Of a stretch of 64,000 nt of DNA, positions 17,910-26,269 are shown piece after piece. The notes below the pieces were generated by a model, which was not told where the DNA came from, did no database searches, and saw nothing but the letters and a program-made list of their open reading frames with translations. The DNA comes from Solobacterium sp. (lineage in GTDB: Bacteria > Bacillota_I > Bacilli_A > Erysipelotrichales > Erysipelotrichaceae), in NCBI GenBank assembly GCA_024693325.1, contig JAILLA010000016.1, positions 27,760-91,759 of the forward strand. Direction: 5' to 3'. The position numbers and the translations under genes are program-made. Numbering within the stretch: position 1 is the stretch's first letter; every line of letters begins with the position of its first letter.

Positions 17910-19757
17910 ATGGCATATGCAAAAAGGCCTATGCGGAGAACTAGTTTGATCAGTCCGTGGGGTGTCGGTGCAATTGTACCGTTCCCGAATGATGAATCTC
18001 TTATGATTGCAGGATTAGATATGTGGAGATACAGCACCATTGACCCATTTCTGATAAAGGATGACCGTCTTCAGAAGAGGCTTGGTGTCAAAGAATTGCG
18101 GTGGCCGCCAGATTTCAGAGAGCCAAAATCAGATCCTGAAAACTGTAATCTTACAATCCCAGCTGTACGTTTTCCCAGATGGCATTATTGTCCTTTTTGT
18201 GGAGGAATGCATTATGTAGGCCTATATACAAAACAGCCTGTATGCGACGCATATCAGTGGGAAAACGGGAGAAAATGTGATCCAAACAACAAGTACAAGA
18301 AAAAACTGATTCCAGAACGATTTGTAGTGGTTTGTCCGGAAGGACATATTGATGATTTTCCGGTAGCTGAATGGCTTCATTTTGAGACTGGGCATGAATA
18401 CGATCCCAACAAGTGCAGAATCAGGAGGAGCACCGGTGGCACTTCAGCTTCTCTGACTGGTGTGATGTATGAATGTACCTGCGGAGCTAAGAAATCTATA
18501 GCCGGTGCAGTACGGCCGGGTGGACTAGCCAGGATGGGTTATAAATGCAAAGGTAGCAAACCGTGGCTCGGCATTATAGAAGATAATCAGGAACCGTGTA
18601 CGTGTGAGCCAAACGATCTAAAAGTTCTACAAAGGGGTGCCACAAACGTATGGTTTGCGGATACAACAAGCTCCATCAGTATACCTCTGGACAGTGATAA
18701 AGCATCAAGAAAGCTTCTTGCAGCAGTAGACGACTGCTTTGAGTATGTTGCCAGTCACCGTGTTGATGGTGAACTGGACAGAAACCTGATTGATTTCCAA
18801 GCACATAAATATTCTGTTAATCCTGATGAGTTATATCGGGCTATCAAGAACCGAATTGACAACAAGGATCAGCTTCCAAATGATACAGAATCAATAACAG
18901 AAAACCAGTATCGAAGATCAGAATATGATGTCCTTGTGAAAACAAGTGGCAGTGATGCACTGGATTTTTATTGTATTAATCAACCAATAGAACATTATTC
19001 TCAAGTGATTCGAAAGTATTTCAACAGTATATCTTTAGTTAAAAAACTGCGTGAAACCAGAGCGTTTGTCGGTTTTTCCAGACTTGAGCCGAACAGTTCA
19101 AAAACGGTTTTAGAAAAGAAAAAGATGCTTAAACTTGGTAGAGTTGATTGGCTGCCTGCAATAGAGGTCTATGGAGAAGGAATATTCTTTGAGTTTAACA
19201 AAGAAACACTCACCAAATGGGCTGCATTTCCGCCAGTTGTTTCTAGAATTGAAAAGCTAAATGACGCCTATCAAAAATCATTCTTTGCCAAAGATGAACC
19301 AGGAAGCTTACGCCCGGAATTTGTGCTGATCCATACATTTGCACATTTGATTATCAATCAACTGAGTTATGAATGTGGCTATGGAAGTTCATCAATTAGA
19401 GAACGTATTTATTGTGAGAAATGTTCCGACAACTATGATATGTACGGTGTCCTTATTTATACTGCTTCAGGTGACTCCGAAGGTTCACTTGGTGGACTGG
19501 TCAGACAAGGTGAAAGTGGTAGACTGGAAGATACAATCCTCGCAGCCATTCGAAATGCTGAATGGTGCTCCTCCGATCCGATTTGTATTCAATCAACTGG
19601 TCAAGGTCCTGATTCGTGCAATCTGGCAGCATGCCATAACTGTGCGTTGCTTCCAGAAACGTGCTGTGAACTGGGAAACCGGCTTTTAGATCGCGGATGT
19701 GTGGTAGGTATTTTGGAAGATAAATCGATTGGTTTTTTCAGTGAGATAGGGGAATAG
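17910..19757 (+). CDS. drmB: DrmB, DUF1998-containing DISARM protein
   Basis: The 615-residue protein begins with RRTSLISPWGVGAIVPFP and IAGLDMW, the usual DrmB opening. It carries paired cysteines (HYCPFCGG, CTCGAKK) and the C-terminal DUF1998 core HTFAHLIINQLSYECGY, SSIRERIYC and GGLVRQGESGRLE. It ends with a Cys-rich cluster (CIQS, CNLAACHNCALLPETCC). DrmB forms the DNA-engaging core complex with DrmA. It is separated from drmA by 3 bp, with GGAGG upstream, confirming one operon. Confidence 0.87.
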   Translation: MAYAKRPMRRTSLISPWGVGAIVPFPNDESLMIAGLDMWRYSTIDPFLIKDDRLQKRLGVKELRWPPDFREPKSDPENCNLTIPAVRFPRWHYCPFCGGMHYVGLYTKQPVCDAYQWENGRKCDPNNKYKKKLIPERFVVVCPEGHIDDFPVAEWLHFETGHEYDPNKCRIRRSTGGTSASLTGVMYECTCGAKKSIAGAVRPGGLARMGYKCKGSKPWLGIIEDNQEPCTCEPNDLKVLQRGATNVWFADTTSSISIPLDSDKASRKLLAAVDDCFEYVASHRVDGELDRNLIDFQAHKYSVNPDELYRAIKNRIDNKDQLPNDTESITENQYRRSEYDVLVKTSGSDALDFYCINQPIEHYSQVIRKYFNSISLVKKLRETRAFVGFSRLEPNSSKTVLEKKKMLKLGRVDWLPAIEVYGEGIFFEFNKETLTKWAAFPPVVSRIEKLNDAYQKSFFAKDEPGSLRPEFVLIHTFAHLIINQLSYECGYGSSSIRERIYCEKCSDNYDMYGVLIYTASGDSEGSLGGLVRQGESGRLEDTILAAIRNAEWCSSDPICIQSTGQGPDSCNLAACHNCALLPETCCELGNRLLDRGCVVGILEDKSIGFFSEIGE

Positions 19758-19760
19758 AAT

Positions 19761-20330
19761 ATGTATGTGATTTTATCTCAGAGGATTGACACTGAATCAA
19801 GTTATGAAGATAGTGTTTTTAAGCTATATCATTACCCTTCGAGGTATAAAAATCAGCTACATGTAGGTGATACTTTTATATATTATCAAGGAAATAGATA
19901 TAAGCAGGAACAGAGGTATTACTTTGGTACAGGTACAATTGCAGCCATAAGTACTGAAGATGGGAAAAACTTTTATGCTGAATTGAAAGATTGTATTCGT
20001 TTTCCTAATAATGTTCCGATTTATTACGAAGGTGATGTAAATTATATAGAACAACTTGAATACCAAACAGTAAGAAAGAGCATTAATCCACCATGGCAAA
20101 GTTCAATACGTCCACTGTCCAAAGAAGCATACGATTATATTATTAGCAGGTCTGGTTTGGATGCGATTATTGAAGCACAATCTTCAGTGTTTGAGACGAA
20201 TGAGCTACTTAAAAATGCTGTACGTGAGTATTTCAGAGATAAGAATAGTGAAGCAATTACAAGAATAAGAGAATACTCAACAATGATTGAAAAAGAAATC
20301 AACTGTACAAGAAAAAAAGTTAAGAAATGA
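19761..20330 (+). CDS. PUA/EVE-like domain protein, candidate modified-base reader
   Basis: The 189-residue protein has an N-terminal region with YHYPSRYKNQLHVGDTFIYY, QRYYFGTGTIAAI and an aromatic-rich core. This resembles PUA-like/EVE-type modules attached to HNH or McrA-type nucleases. Such domains recognise modified bases. No nuclease motif follows; the C-terminal 45 residues are charged and helical. AGGGG lies 8 bp before the ATG and the gene is 3 bp after drmB, so it belongs to the operon. A role in sensing modified DNA is inference from fold resemblance and context. Confidence 0.5.
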   Translation: MYVILSQRIDTESSYEDSVFKLYHYPSRYKNQLHVGDTFIYYQGNRYKQEQRYYFGTGTIAAISTEDGKNFYAELKDCIRFPNNVPIYYEGDVNYIEQLEYQTVRKSINPPWQSSIRPLSKEAYDYIISRSGLDAIIEAQSSVFETNELLKNAVREYFRDKNSEAITRIREYSTMIEKEINCTRKKVKK

Positions 20331-20664
20331 AAAAAGTTTGATTGGCCTTTTAAACTGTTAGATTTTTATTTATGAGGTACAAATAATTCATATAATATAC
20401 TTCTATATAGTTCATGGTCTACATAAAACAATCAACCATCTGATTTCATGAAGAATAGAATCGCTGATTAGTGTTAAATACAGAAAGAATAGATAACTAT
20501 TGGGAGAATATTGTTATATCAATAGAACGTGCTGTTTTTGAAATTTAGATGACAAAACTGATAATATAAACAGGATTGTATGTTAGCAATAACTATCAAA
20601 GATATATCGTTTGAACGTTATTTAGGAACTATGTTGATTAAGATATAGATGAGGAATCAGATAA
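20331..20664. other. AT-rich gap between the DISARM-like operon and vsr
   Basis: All frames are interrupted by frequent stops. I see no RNA gene, strong terminator or clear promoter. It may be a decayed gene, or the leader carrying the vsr promoter. Confidence 0.4.
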
Positions 20665-21078
20665 ATGGATGTTTTGACAAAAGAACAAAGAAGCTATAAC
20701 ATGTCCCGGATAAAAAAAGACAATACGAAACCCGAAGAAATAGTCAGACATTATTTATTTTCTAAAGGGCTGAGATATAGAAAAAATGTTTCTACGCTCC
20801 CGGGCACTCCTGATATTGTCCTAAAAAAACATCATACTGTAATCTTTGTGAATGGTTGCTTCTGGCATAAACATGATAACTGTAAATACTTTGTTTGGCC
20901 AAAAACTAATATTGATTTTTGGAAAAATAAACTAACAAAAAATGCAGAAAGAGATAAACTAACTCGGACTTTGTTAGAGGAAAAAGGTTGGAAAGTGATC
21001 ATTATATGGGAATGTGAATTGAAAAAAGACTTGAGGGAATGTACACTTGATAATCTATATAAAATGATTATTACCTGA
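20665..21078 (+). CDS. vsr: Very short patch repair endonuclease
   Basis: This 137-residue protein has the full Vsr layout: TKEQRSYNMSRIKKDNTKPE at the start, LPGTPDIVL with the catalytic Asp, FVNGCFWHKHDNC with metal-site His/Cys, then FWKNKLTKNAERD and WKVIIIWECEL. Vsr nicks beside T-G mismatches arising from 5-methylcytosine deamination, protecting the host from the mutagenic cost of the C5 methyltransferase. GAGG lies 10 bp upstream. It follows the DISARM-like operon in the same direction, and a pnuC remnant begins 12 bp after its stop. Confidence 0.93.
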   Translation: MDVLTKEQRSYNMSRIKKDNTKPEEIVRHYLFSKGLRYRKNVSTLPGTPDIVLKKHHTVIFVNGCFWHKHDNCKYFVWPKTNIDFWKNKLTKNAERDKLTRTLLEEKGWKVIIIWECELKKDLRECTLDNLYKMIIT

Positions 21079-21090
21079 TTGGTTGATCAG

Positions 21091-21147
21091 ACCAATGACA
21101 CCCATGATCAGATAAATGGTTTGTTTGGTCAGGTATACTGCATCAAA
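21091..21147 (-). pseudogene. pnuC: pnuC 3' fragment, diverged copy of 27357-27413
   Basis: The 57 bp align without gaps to 27357-27413 in the intact pnuC, with 7 mismatches by hand count (about 88%). On the minus strand it reads FDAVYLTKQTIYLIMGVIGLIN, against FDAVYLTKRTIYLIMAVIGLAN in the intact gene. Homology stops on both sides. It is therefore a genuine PnuC relic from a slightly different allele, now outside any gene. Confidence 0.8.
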
Positions 21148-21279
21148 CAGATAGATTTGCGTAATACTAAGCCTGAGGACAATTATTTCAAGCAGGCTTA
21201 CGGATACATAATCCCCTCTAAACCTTGGAGAATTGTCTTCAAGGATTTTTTATCTCGGAAGAAAGGAGGTCGGCGGATT

Positions 21280-22674
21280 ATGGGAAGAGACAAGATCACA
21301 GCGCTTTATGAGAGACTGTCCCGGTATGATGAGCTTCAGGGCGAGTCCAACAGCATCCTGAACCAGAAGAAATATCTGGAAAACTATGCCCGGTCAAAAG
21401 GGCTGACGAATATCCGGCATTTTACCGATGACGGCTATTCCGGCACCAACTTCAACCGTCCCGGATTTACCGCCCTCCTCGAAGAGGTCAAGGCCGGGAA
21501 TGTGTCCGTAATATGCGTGAAGGACATGAGCCGTTTCGGAAGGAATTATCTTCAGGTCGGTTATTACACGGAGATCCTGTTCCCGGACAAAGGGGTCCGG
21601 TTCATAGCGGTCAATAACAATATCGACAGTGATAATCCGGCAGAGAACGAGTTCACGCCCTTCCTGAATATCATGAACGAGTGGTACGCGAAGGATACCA
21701 GCAAGAAGATCAAGGCAGTCTTCCGCAACCGTATGGAACAGGGACTGCGCTGTTCCTGCGCTATTCCCTATGGCTACACAAGGAAGCCGGATGATAAGCA
21801 GACACTGTATGTCGACCCGGAGGCCGCCGGGGTGGTCAGAAGGATCTTCGCGATGGCCGCCCTCGCGGAAAGTGATCCGGAGGCCGCTGAAGTTCTTGAA
21901 AAGAGGAGTGCCTATTATGCCGAGAAGAACCAGATCAGCGCGGAAAGACGAAAGCAAAAGGCGGCCAGGGATTCCGAGTTCGCGGAACACGTCAGGGAGA
22001 AACGGCAGGAATACGCGGAGAATAAGCGCAAAAGGAATCAGAAATTAAAAGAAGCTGCTCAGACAGACCCGGAAGCCGCCGCTGTGCTGGCTGAGCAAAC
22101 GGAAAAGCAAAAGGAATACCGCAAGAGATCTGACGAGAGACAGGCCAAAAGGGCTGAAGAAGATCAGGAATTCGCGGCAGAGCTTGAAGCCCGAAGGAAG
22201 GAATCAACCCGGAAGAACACTGCCCGGAGGAAAGCCTATATGGATGACTTGAAGGAGCGGGCAGAAACAGATCCAGTCGTCGCCGAAGAACTTGCCGCCA
22301 TCCGGGCCTATAACGTGCAGGCTACAACAAAGAGCCGGAACAAGCTGATCGAGGATGTCAGGACTGATCCTGAAGCGGCAAAGAAGCTTGCCGGACAGCG
22401 GGAACGCCGCAACCAGAATGACAGGAACAAACGGCAGGCCCTCATTGCACAGGCTGAAACAGATCCGGAAGCCGCTGCGAGACTGGCCGAGATCAGGGCC
22501 AAGGATGTTCGAAAACAGCAGGAATATCTGGCAAGGCTTCAGGAAAAGGCCAAGGCGGATCCCGATGCCGCCGCCAGATGGGAAGCGCATCTGGAATACG
22601 TTCAAAACTATAATCGCAACTACAAATCAAGGAAGCAGGCGGAGGACGCTGGAAAGGAGCTGGTAGCGATATGA
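21280..22674 (+). CDS. Chimeric serine recombinase N-terminus fused to a DPEAA-repeat coiled-coil protein
   Basis: The ATG at 21280 has AAGGAGG 11 bp upstream; the open frame extends back to 21079 but that part overlaps the pnuC remnant. The first 190 or so of 464 residues are a large serine recombinase catalytic domain: YERLSRYDE with the nucleophilic Ser, DDGYSGTNFNRPGF, VKDMSRFGRNYL and the start of the recombinase domain (IPYGYTRKPDD, YVDPEAAGVVRRIF). From there it turns into an Ala/Glu/Lys/Arg-rich coiled coil with about six repeats of (T/S/A)DPEAA-x-x-LAE. Normal recombinases of this type run to about 550 residues with zinc and coiled-coil domains, absent here. The gene looks like a deletion fusion within a conjugative element. 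Confidence 0.7.
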   Translation: MGRDKITALYERLSRYDELQGESNSILNQKKYLENYARSKGLTNIRHFTDDGYSGTNFNRPGFTALLEEVKAGNVSVICVKDMSRFGRNYLQVGYYTEILFPDKGVRFIAVNNNIDSDNPAENEFTPFLNIMNEWYAKDTSKKIKAVFRNRMEQGLRCSCAIPYGYTRKPDDKQTLYVDPEAAGVVRRIFAMAALAESDPEAAEVLEKRSAYYAEKNQISAERRKQKAARDSEFAEHVREKRQEYAENKRKRNQKLKEAAQTDPEAAAVLAEQTEKQKEYRKRSDERQAKRAEEDQEFAAELEARRKESTRKNTARRKAYMDDLKERAETDPVVAEELAAIRAYNVQATTKSRNKLIEDVRTDPEAAKKLAGQRERRNQNDRNKRQALIAQAETDPEAAARLAEIRAKDVRKQQEYLARLQEKAKADPDAAARWEAHLEYVQNYNRNYKSRKQAEDAGKELVAI

Positions 22675-22940
22675 AGCTGATACGATTGATCGTGAAGATC
22701 ATTCTTCTTCCGATGGCAGTTGTCCTGACACTGGTCCAGTGGATCGGGATCTTCCTAAACAGCATCTCCGGTATGGTCATGGGGATCCTGTCCTTCCTCT
22801 TCGTCCTGGCCTCCGGGGCGGAGTTCCTGAAGATGATGATCGCCGCATTTGTGATCTTCCTGATCCCGCATATCGGGAACTGGGTAGTCGAGAGGATCGC
22901 CGTGCTCCGTTTGTTGATCGGTGATTTCATCCGGTCATGA
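22671..22940 (+). CDS. Small membrane protein of conjugative-element type (CD1845-like)
   Basis: The 89-residue protein is nearly all hydrophobic: helices at about 5-30 and 35-75, a basic start MKLIRLIVKII and a short basic end. It resembles the CD1845-type membrane proteins of Tn1549/CTn conjugative transposons. It overlaps the recombinase-fusion gene by ATGA with AAAGGAG upstream, so it is co-translated. GC-rich codon use matches the recombinase fusion and differs from the islands either side. A terminator follows. Confidence 0.5.
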   Translation: MKLIRLIVKIILLPMAVVLTLVQWIGIFLNSISGMVMGILSFLFVLASGAEFLKMMIAAFVIFLIPHIGNWVVERIAVLRLLIGDFIRS

Positions 22941-22973
22941 CCTGCAAAACTGAATATGGATTACATATCTAAG

Positions 22974-23004
22974 GCCGTCTGTCCGTCATGGAGAGGCGGC
23001 TTTT
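22974..23004 (+). terminator. Hairpin terminator within the conjugative-element remnant
   Basis: A 7-bp stem (GCCGTCT at 22974-22980, AGGCGGC at 22994-23000, one G-T wobble) is followed by TTTT. It lies between the small membrane protein and the next gene. Confidence 0.55.
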
Positions 23005-23047
23005 GATATGGGACAACAATCAATTTTATGAAAGGATGGTACAGACC

Positions 23048-23611
23048 ATGAACAGACTCTTTAACAGCATCACATTCACGGAAACCCAGAAGAACGCCCT
23101 CTTCGCTTTTGGCGAGAAGGACAAGATCGGCACCGGGGCCAACCTGATCATCGCCGCCTGCATGTGTGAGGGCGAATTGCCCAAAGCGATTCTGATGAAC
23201 CTTGCGGATCTGATCGAGAGTGTCGGCATCACGGATGAGGAATTTGAGCAGCTCATCTACCAGATCCGGCTTGAAACGGAAGAAAACATCCTCAGCATGG
23301 AGAAGCACTATCAGGAGATGACCGGGAAGAGATCCGCTGACCGCTCTTGGAGAGATTTCGCCCGGAAGAAGATCCTTGCAACGTTCGGTAACGAGAGCTG
23401 CGGAAACACGGTTCTCCGGCTCAACTATGTCGAGCACGTGACGGTGGATCCGGACCTGAAGCAGATCATCCATGACCTGACCTCGCAGGTCGCCACCATG
23501 AATGTCTTCAAATCGGAGAAGTATCCGGATCTCCTGACCGAGGCCCGGAAGGTAGATGAGCTTTGGAGAATCAAGACGGATGACTTGGGATACTTCATTG
23601 TAAAAGACTGA
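23048..23611 (+). CDS. Hypothetical protein of the conjugative-element remnant
   Basis: The ATG at 23048 is preferred over 22988, which lies inside the terminator; AAGGA is about 12 bp upstream. The 187-residue product is soluble, charged and helical, with a small-residue stretch GTGANLIIAACMCEG near residue 30 and no catalytic motif I can see. Family not recognised. High GC and position link it to the element remnant. The 180 bp after it contain further hairpins (around 23652-23690) and no gene. Confidence 0.5.
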   Translation: MNRLFNSITFTETQKNALFAFGEKDKIGTGANLIIAACMCEGELPKAILMNLADLIESVGITDEEFEQLIYQIRLETEENILSMEKHYQEMTGKRSADRSWRDFARKKILATFGNESCGNTVLRLNYVEHVTVDPDLKQIIHDLTSQVATMNVFKSEKYPDLLTEARKVDELWRIKTDDLGYFIVKD

Positions 23612-23727
23612 TACGAAGAACTGAACTACGGCAGGCAAGTGTACCGGGGCCGTCAGTCCAATGCGGATTGGCGGCTCCAGCGTGCTATTGGAGAACCAGA
23701 ATGGGAGCCATTAACTTGACATCACGA

Positions 23728-23771
23728 AAACATGATAATTTATTGAAAAATGAACATGTTTATGATATGCT
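23728..23771 (+). promoter_or_regulatory. Promoter and possible operator of the HTH-methyltransferase gene
   Basis: TTGAAA at 23743-23748 and TATGCT at 23766-23771 are 17 bp apart. An inverted repeat AAACATG (23728-23734) / CATGTTT (23755-23761) flanks the -35 element. Because the gene starts with a Cro/CI-type HTH domain, autoregulation at this repeat is plausible. GGAGG follows 5 bp before the ATG at 23794. Confidence 0.45.
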
Positions 23772-23793
23772 ACTCTCCTGTTAGGAGGCGATT

Positions 23794-24816
23794 ATGACGT
23801 ATAATTACAACAAGCTTTGGAAACTGCTCATTGACAAGGGTATGACCAAAACAGAATTACGTGTGCAAGCCGGAATTAGTACAAATATCCTTGCAAAAAT
23901 GGGGAAAAATGAATCTGTTGCATTGGAGAGCCTGGCCAAAATCTGTGTTGCTCTCAAGTGCACATTGGATGAGGTGGTTGAGATTGTATCTGATGAAGCT
24001 GCTTCTACTTCAATAATTAGCCTATCTGATGAAGCAATACAGAACAGACAGTCGTTTCAGAATAATTATGAACAGCTAGAATTATCTTTTTCCCATAACA
24101 AAAAGAACAGTAATAAACCAAAGGTAATAAGTTTATTCTCTGGAGCCGGAGGGCTTGATATCGGGTTTGAACAAGCTGGATTTTCGATCGCAGTTGCAGT
24201 GGAAATGGATCCTTCCTGTTGCGATACATTAAAGACAAATCGTCCGGACTTACCGATCATTAACGGCAATATCACCGATATCACAGGGACTGAAATTTTA
24301 TCCAAGGCAGGTCTCAAACCATTAGAGGCCGCGCTTGTTATTGGTGGCCCGCCGTGCCAGAGTTTCAGCTTGGCAGGGCTTAGAAAAGGGTTGGAAGATG
24401 ATCGTGGAAAGTTGCTTTTTGAATATGTTCGTGTGGTAAGGGAAACTCTTCCGGTTGGATTCGTACTCGAAAACGTGAAAGGTCTAACCAACTGGGACTC
24501 TGGAAGAGCTTTAAAATTGCTAATAGAAGAATTGTCGAAGCCTATTGAGTTTGAGGGAAAAACATATGTATATACGATTACTCCGCCAAAGGTTCTTAAT
24601 GCAGTAGATTATGGAGTCCCTCAATATAGAGAACGCTTAATTCTTGTTGGGAATAGAAAAGGCTTAACATTTGAGTACCCAAAGCCTTGTGATGAAAAAG
24701 AGCGTAAAACAGTTTGGGATGCAATAGGTGGTCTACCTGCACCAGAACAACCTTCTGAAACTGCATTACGTGTTGCTGGAACAATTAAGGGAAGGAGAGA
24801 GAAATTTGGATTCTAA
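23794..24816 (+). CDS. HTH-fused C5-cytosine methyltransferase, N-terminal part (frame-broken)
   Basis: The 340 residues begin with a Cro/CI-type HTH (residues 8-65, with TKTELRVQAGISTNILAKM) that likely autoregulates the cassette. A C5-methyltransferase follows: motif I SLFSGAGGLDIGFEQAG, IV GGPPCQSFSLAG with the catalytic Cys, VI LENVKGL and VIII QYRERLILVGNR. The frame stops at TAA 24814 before motifs IX and X, which continue in the +1 frame at 24818. Removing one base around 24811-24818 would read GF-KMIPNHQ and restore a full-length enzyme. It could be a mutated gene or a split enzyme like AquI. Confidence 0.8.
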   Translation: MTYNYNKLWKLLIDKGMTKTELRVQAGISTNILAKMGKNESVALESLAKICVALKCTLDEVVEIVSDEAASTSIISLSDEAIQNRQSFQNNYEQLELSFSHNKKNSNKPKVISLFSGAGGLDIGFEQAGFSIAVAVEMDPSCCDTLKTNRPDLPIINGNITDITGTEILSKAGLKPLEAALVIGGPPCQSFSLAGLRKGLEDDRGKLLFEYVRVVRETLPVGFVLENVKGLTNWDSGRALKLLIEELSKPIEFEGKTYVYTITPPKVLNAVDYGVPQYRERLILVGNRKGLTFEYPKPCDEKERKTVWDAIGGLPAPEQPSETALRVAGTIKGRREKFGF

Positions 24817-24817
24817 A

Positions 24818-25213
24818 ATGATACCCAATCATCAGGTGACAGCCCATTCTCCATCTACGCTCGAGAAAATCAAAAAAGTGCCAATTGGAAAGAAGCTCTC
24901 TGATATTGAAAAAACATTTGGTTCAACTTATAGACGACTCGATCCTAATAAGCCGTCACCTACTGTTACACGAAGTGGTTATAGGGATTTTATTCATCCC
25001 TATGAAGACAGAATGCTTACTGTTAGAGAACTTGCCTGCTTACAGACATTTCCTCTTGATTGGGAGATAAAAGGAGTAAGGCTTGATTCTTACAGTTCTA
25101 AGAGACAAACTACTATGACACAGTTTGGTCAAGTCGGAAATGCTGTTCCGCCCATGCTGGCGAAAGCTATAGCTGATTCGATTATGACGCAATGGTTTTC
25201 AGAGGAGGAATAG
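24818..25213 (+). CDS. C5-cytosine methyltransferase C-terminal part (motifs IX-X), separate frame
   Basis: This frame carries the rest of the preceding methyltransferase: KMIPNHQVTAHSP, the end of the target-recognition domain (RRLDPNKPSPTVTRSGYRDF), motif IX LTVRELACLQTFPLDWEI and motif X QVGNAVPPMLAKAI. If translated alone it could start at ATG 24818 (132 residues including Met) or TTG 24806. AAGGAGAG at 24792-24799 is well placed for the TTG but far from the ATG. Break position, after motif VIII and before the target-recognition region and IX, matches natural split C5 methyltransferases. A frameshift is equally possible. Confidence 0.7.
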   Translation: MIPNHQVTAHSPSTLEKIKKVPIGKKLSDIEKTFGSTYRRLDPNKPSPTVTRSGYRDFIHPYEDRMLTVRELACLQTFPLDWEIKGVRLDSYSSKRQTTMTQFGQVGNAVPPMLAKAIADSIMTQWFSEEE

Positions 25214-25216
25214 TAA

Positions 25217-26263
25217 ATGCCAAGGGTTCCTGAATCAGTAGTCAAGGAGAGCTATCAGCTAAAATCCACATTTTTTTATAACCGCCTCCGCGCAGATGGT
25301 TATTTTCAAATGTTCTTACAAGTGCAAAATCTTTCAAGAATAGAAGGAGCAAAGCTTAAATGGGATAAGAAGGCTGACTGGAAGATCAGCGAAGAAGCTT
25401 GGAAGGTTTTAGAGGATAACAGTATCGATCCTATGCTTGTGTTTGTTCATCCAAAGATTCTTAAGCTATACCCGACATATCTGAAGTATTACAGATCTGT
25501 CGCAATGCTTCCGCAGAAGGGACTTAAGAGTATATCCCATGTCTCTAATGTCGAACGTATTGAAGCGGGAAACGTTGAAGCTGGCACTCTTTCAAACGAA
25601 ACAGTGGATAAGCTTGTAAAATGTCTCAATGAAGTAATGTCATTGGTTATTACCCTTGCGACAGACATCAGTGAAAAAGAACTCGAAGGGATGATGTATG
25701 CCACAGCAGGAACTAATATAGATGGTTCGTGGAGAAATTCAATTGGAGCTGAAGGTGAGCGTGTAATCAGATCCATCATTCTGCGAGAACTTGCATACCA
25801 TCATGAAGTTACCTCAATAACCGATCGCCAGAATAACACTCTTGAAGTTGATGATAAAGCTGCAGTTGAACATGCAAAGAATGTAGATAATGTCAAAACG
25901 ATCAATCTTTCAAATGGCTATTCTGTTCTTTTTGCATCTGAACCAGATGTTACGATGTTTGATGATGAAGGCGCAATCGTTGGCATTATTGAAATTAAAT
26001 CAGGTTTAGATCCAGCTGGAGCATTGGAACGTTTAGGTGCGATGTTTAAGTCATTTGATAATACTCTGGCGGAATATCCCAATGCGGTAACTATTCTTGT
26101 AGCATCTTGCATTACTGATGAAGTTGAATCAAGGCTTGGGGCCGCAATGTCAGTAAGACAGAAGTATATCACAACTGAGATTACTTCGAGTGAGAAAAGC
26201 CAGAGGATGTTTGTTAATCGCCTCAGAAAGATAATGCAGTTGATTAACGAAAAAAGGAAGTAA
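25217..26263 (+). CDS. Type II restriction endonuclease, XcyI-like
   Basis: The 348-residue protein follows the methyltransferase by 3 bp with GAGGAGG upstream. A PD-(D/E)xK site is visible: EPDVTMFDDEGAIVGIIEIKSG near residues 241-262, preceded by the possible accessory Glu in IGAEGERVIRSI. Overall length and the catalytic stretch remind me of the XcyI/Cfr9I family (C^CCGGG cutters), but that match is from memory and the specificity is not proven. It should cleave unmodified sites protected by the paired C5 methyltransferase. If the methyltransferase is inactive, this gene should be toxic, which bears on the frameshift question. Confidence 0.6.
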   Translation: MPRVPESVVKESYQLKSTFFYNRLRADGYFQMFLQVQNLSRIEGAKLKWDKKADWKISEEAWKVLEDNSIDPMLVFVHPKILKLYPTYLKYYRSVAMLPQKGLKSISHVSNVERIEAGNVEAGTLSNETVDKLVKCLNEVMSLVITLATDISEKELEGMMYATAGTNIDGSWRNSIGAEGERVIRSIILRELAYHHEVTSITDRQNNTLEVDDKAAVEHAKNVDNVKTINLSNGYSVLFASEPDVTMFDDEGAIVGIIEIKSGLDPAGALERLGAMFKSFDNTLAEYPNAVTILVASCITDEVESRLGAAMSVRQKYITTEITSSEKSQRMFVNRLRKIMQLINEKRK

Positions 26264-26269
26264 GCATTA

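Noticed and set aside
21079-21279. N-terminal extension of the serine recombinase fusion
   Set aside because: The extra residues are translated from the pnuC remnant in antisense, and AAGGAGG points to the ATG at 21280, where recombinase homology begins.
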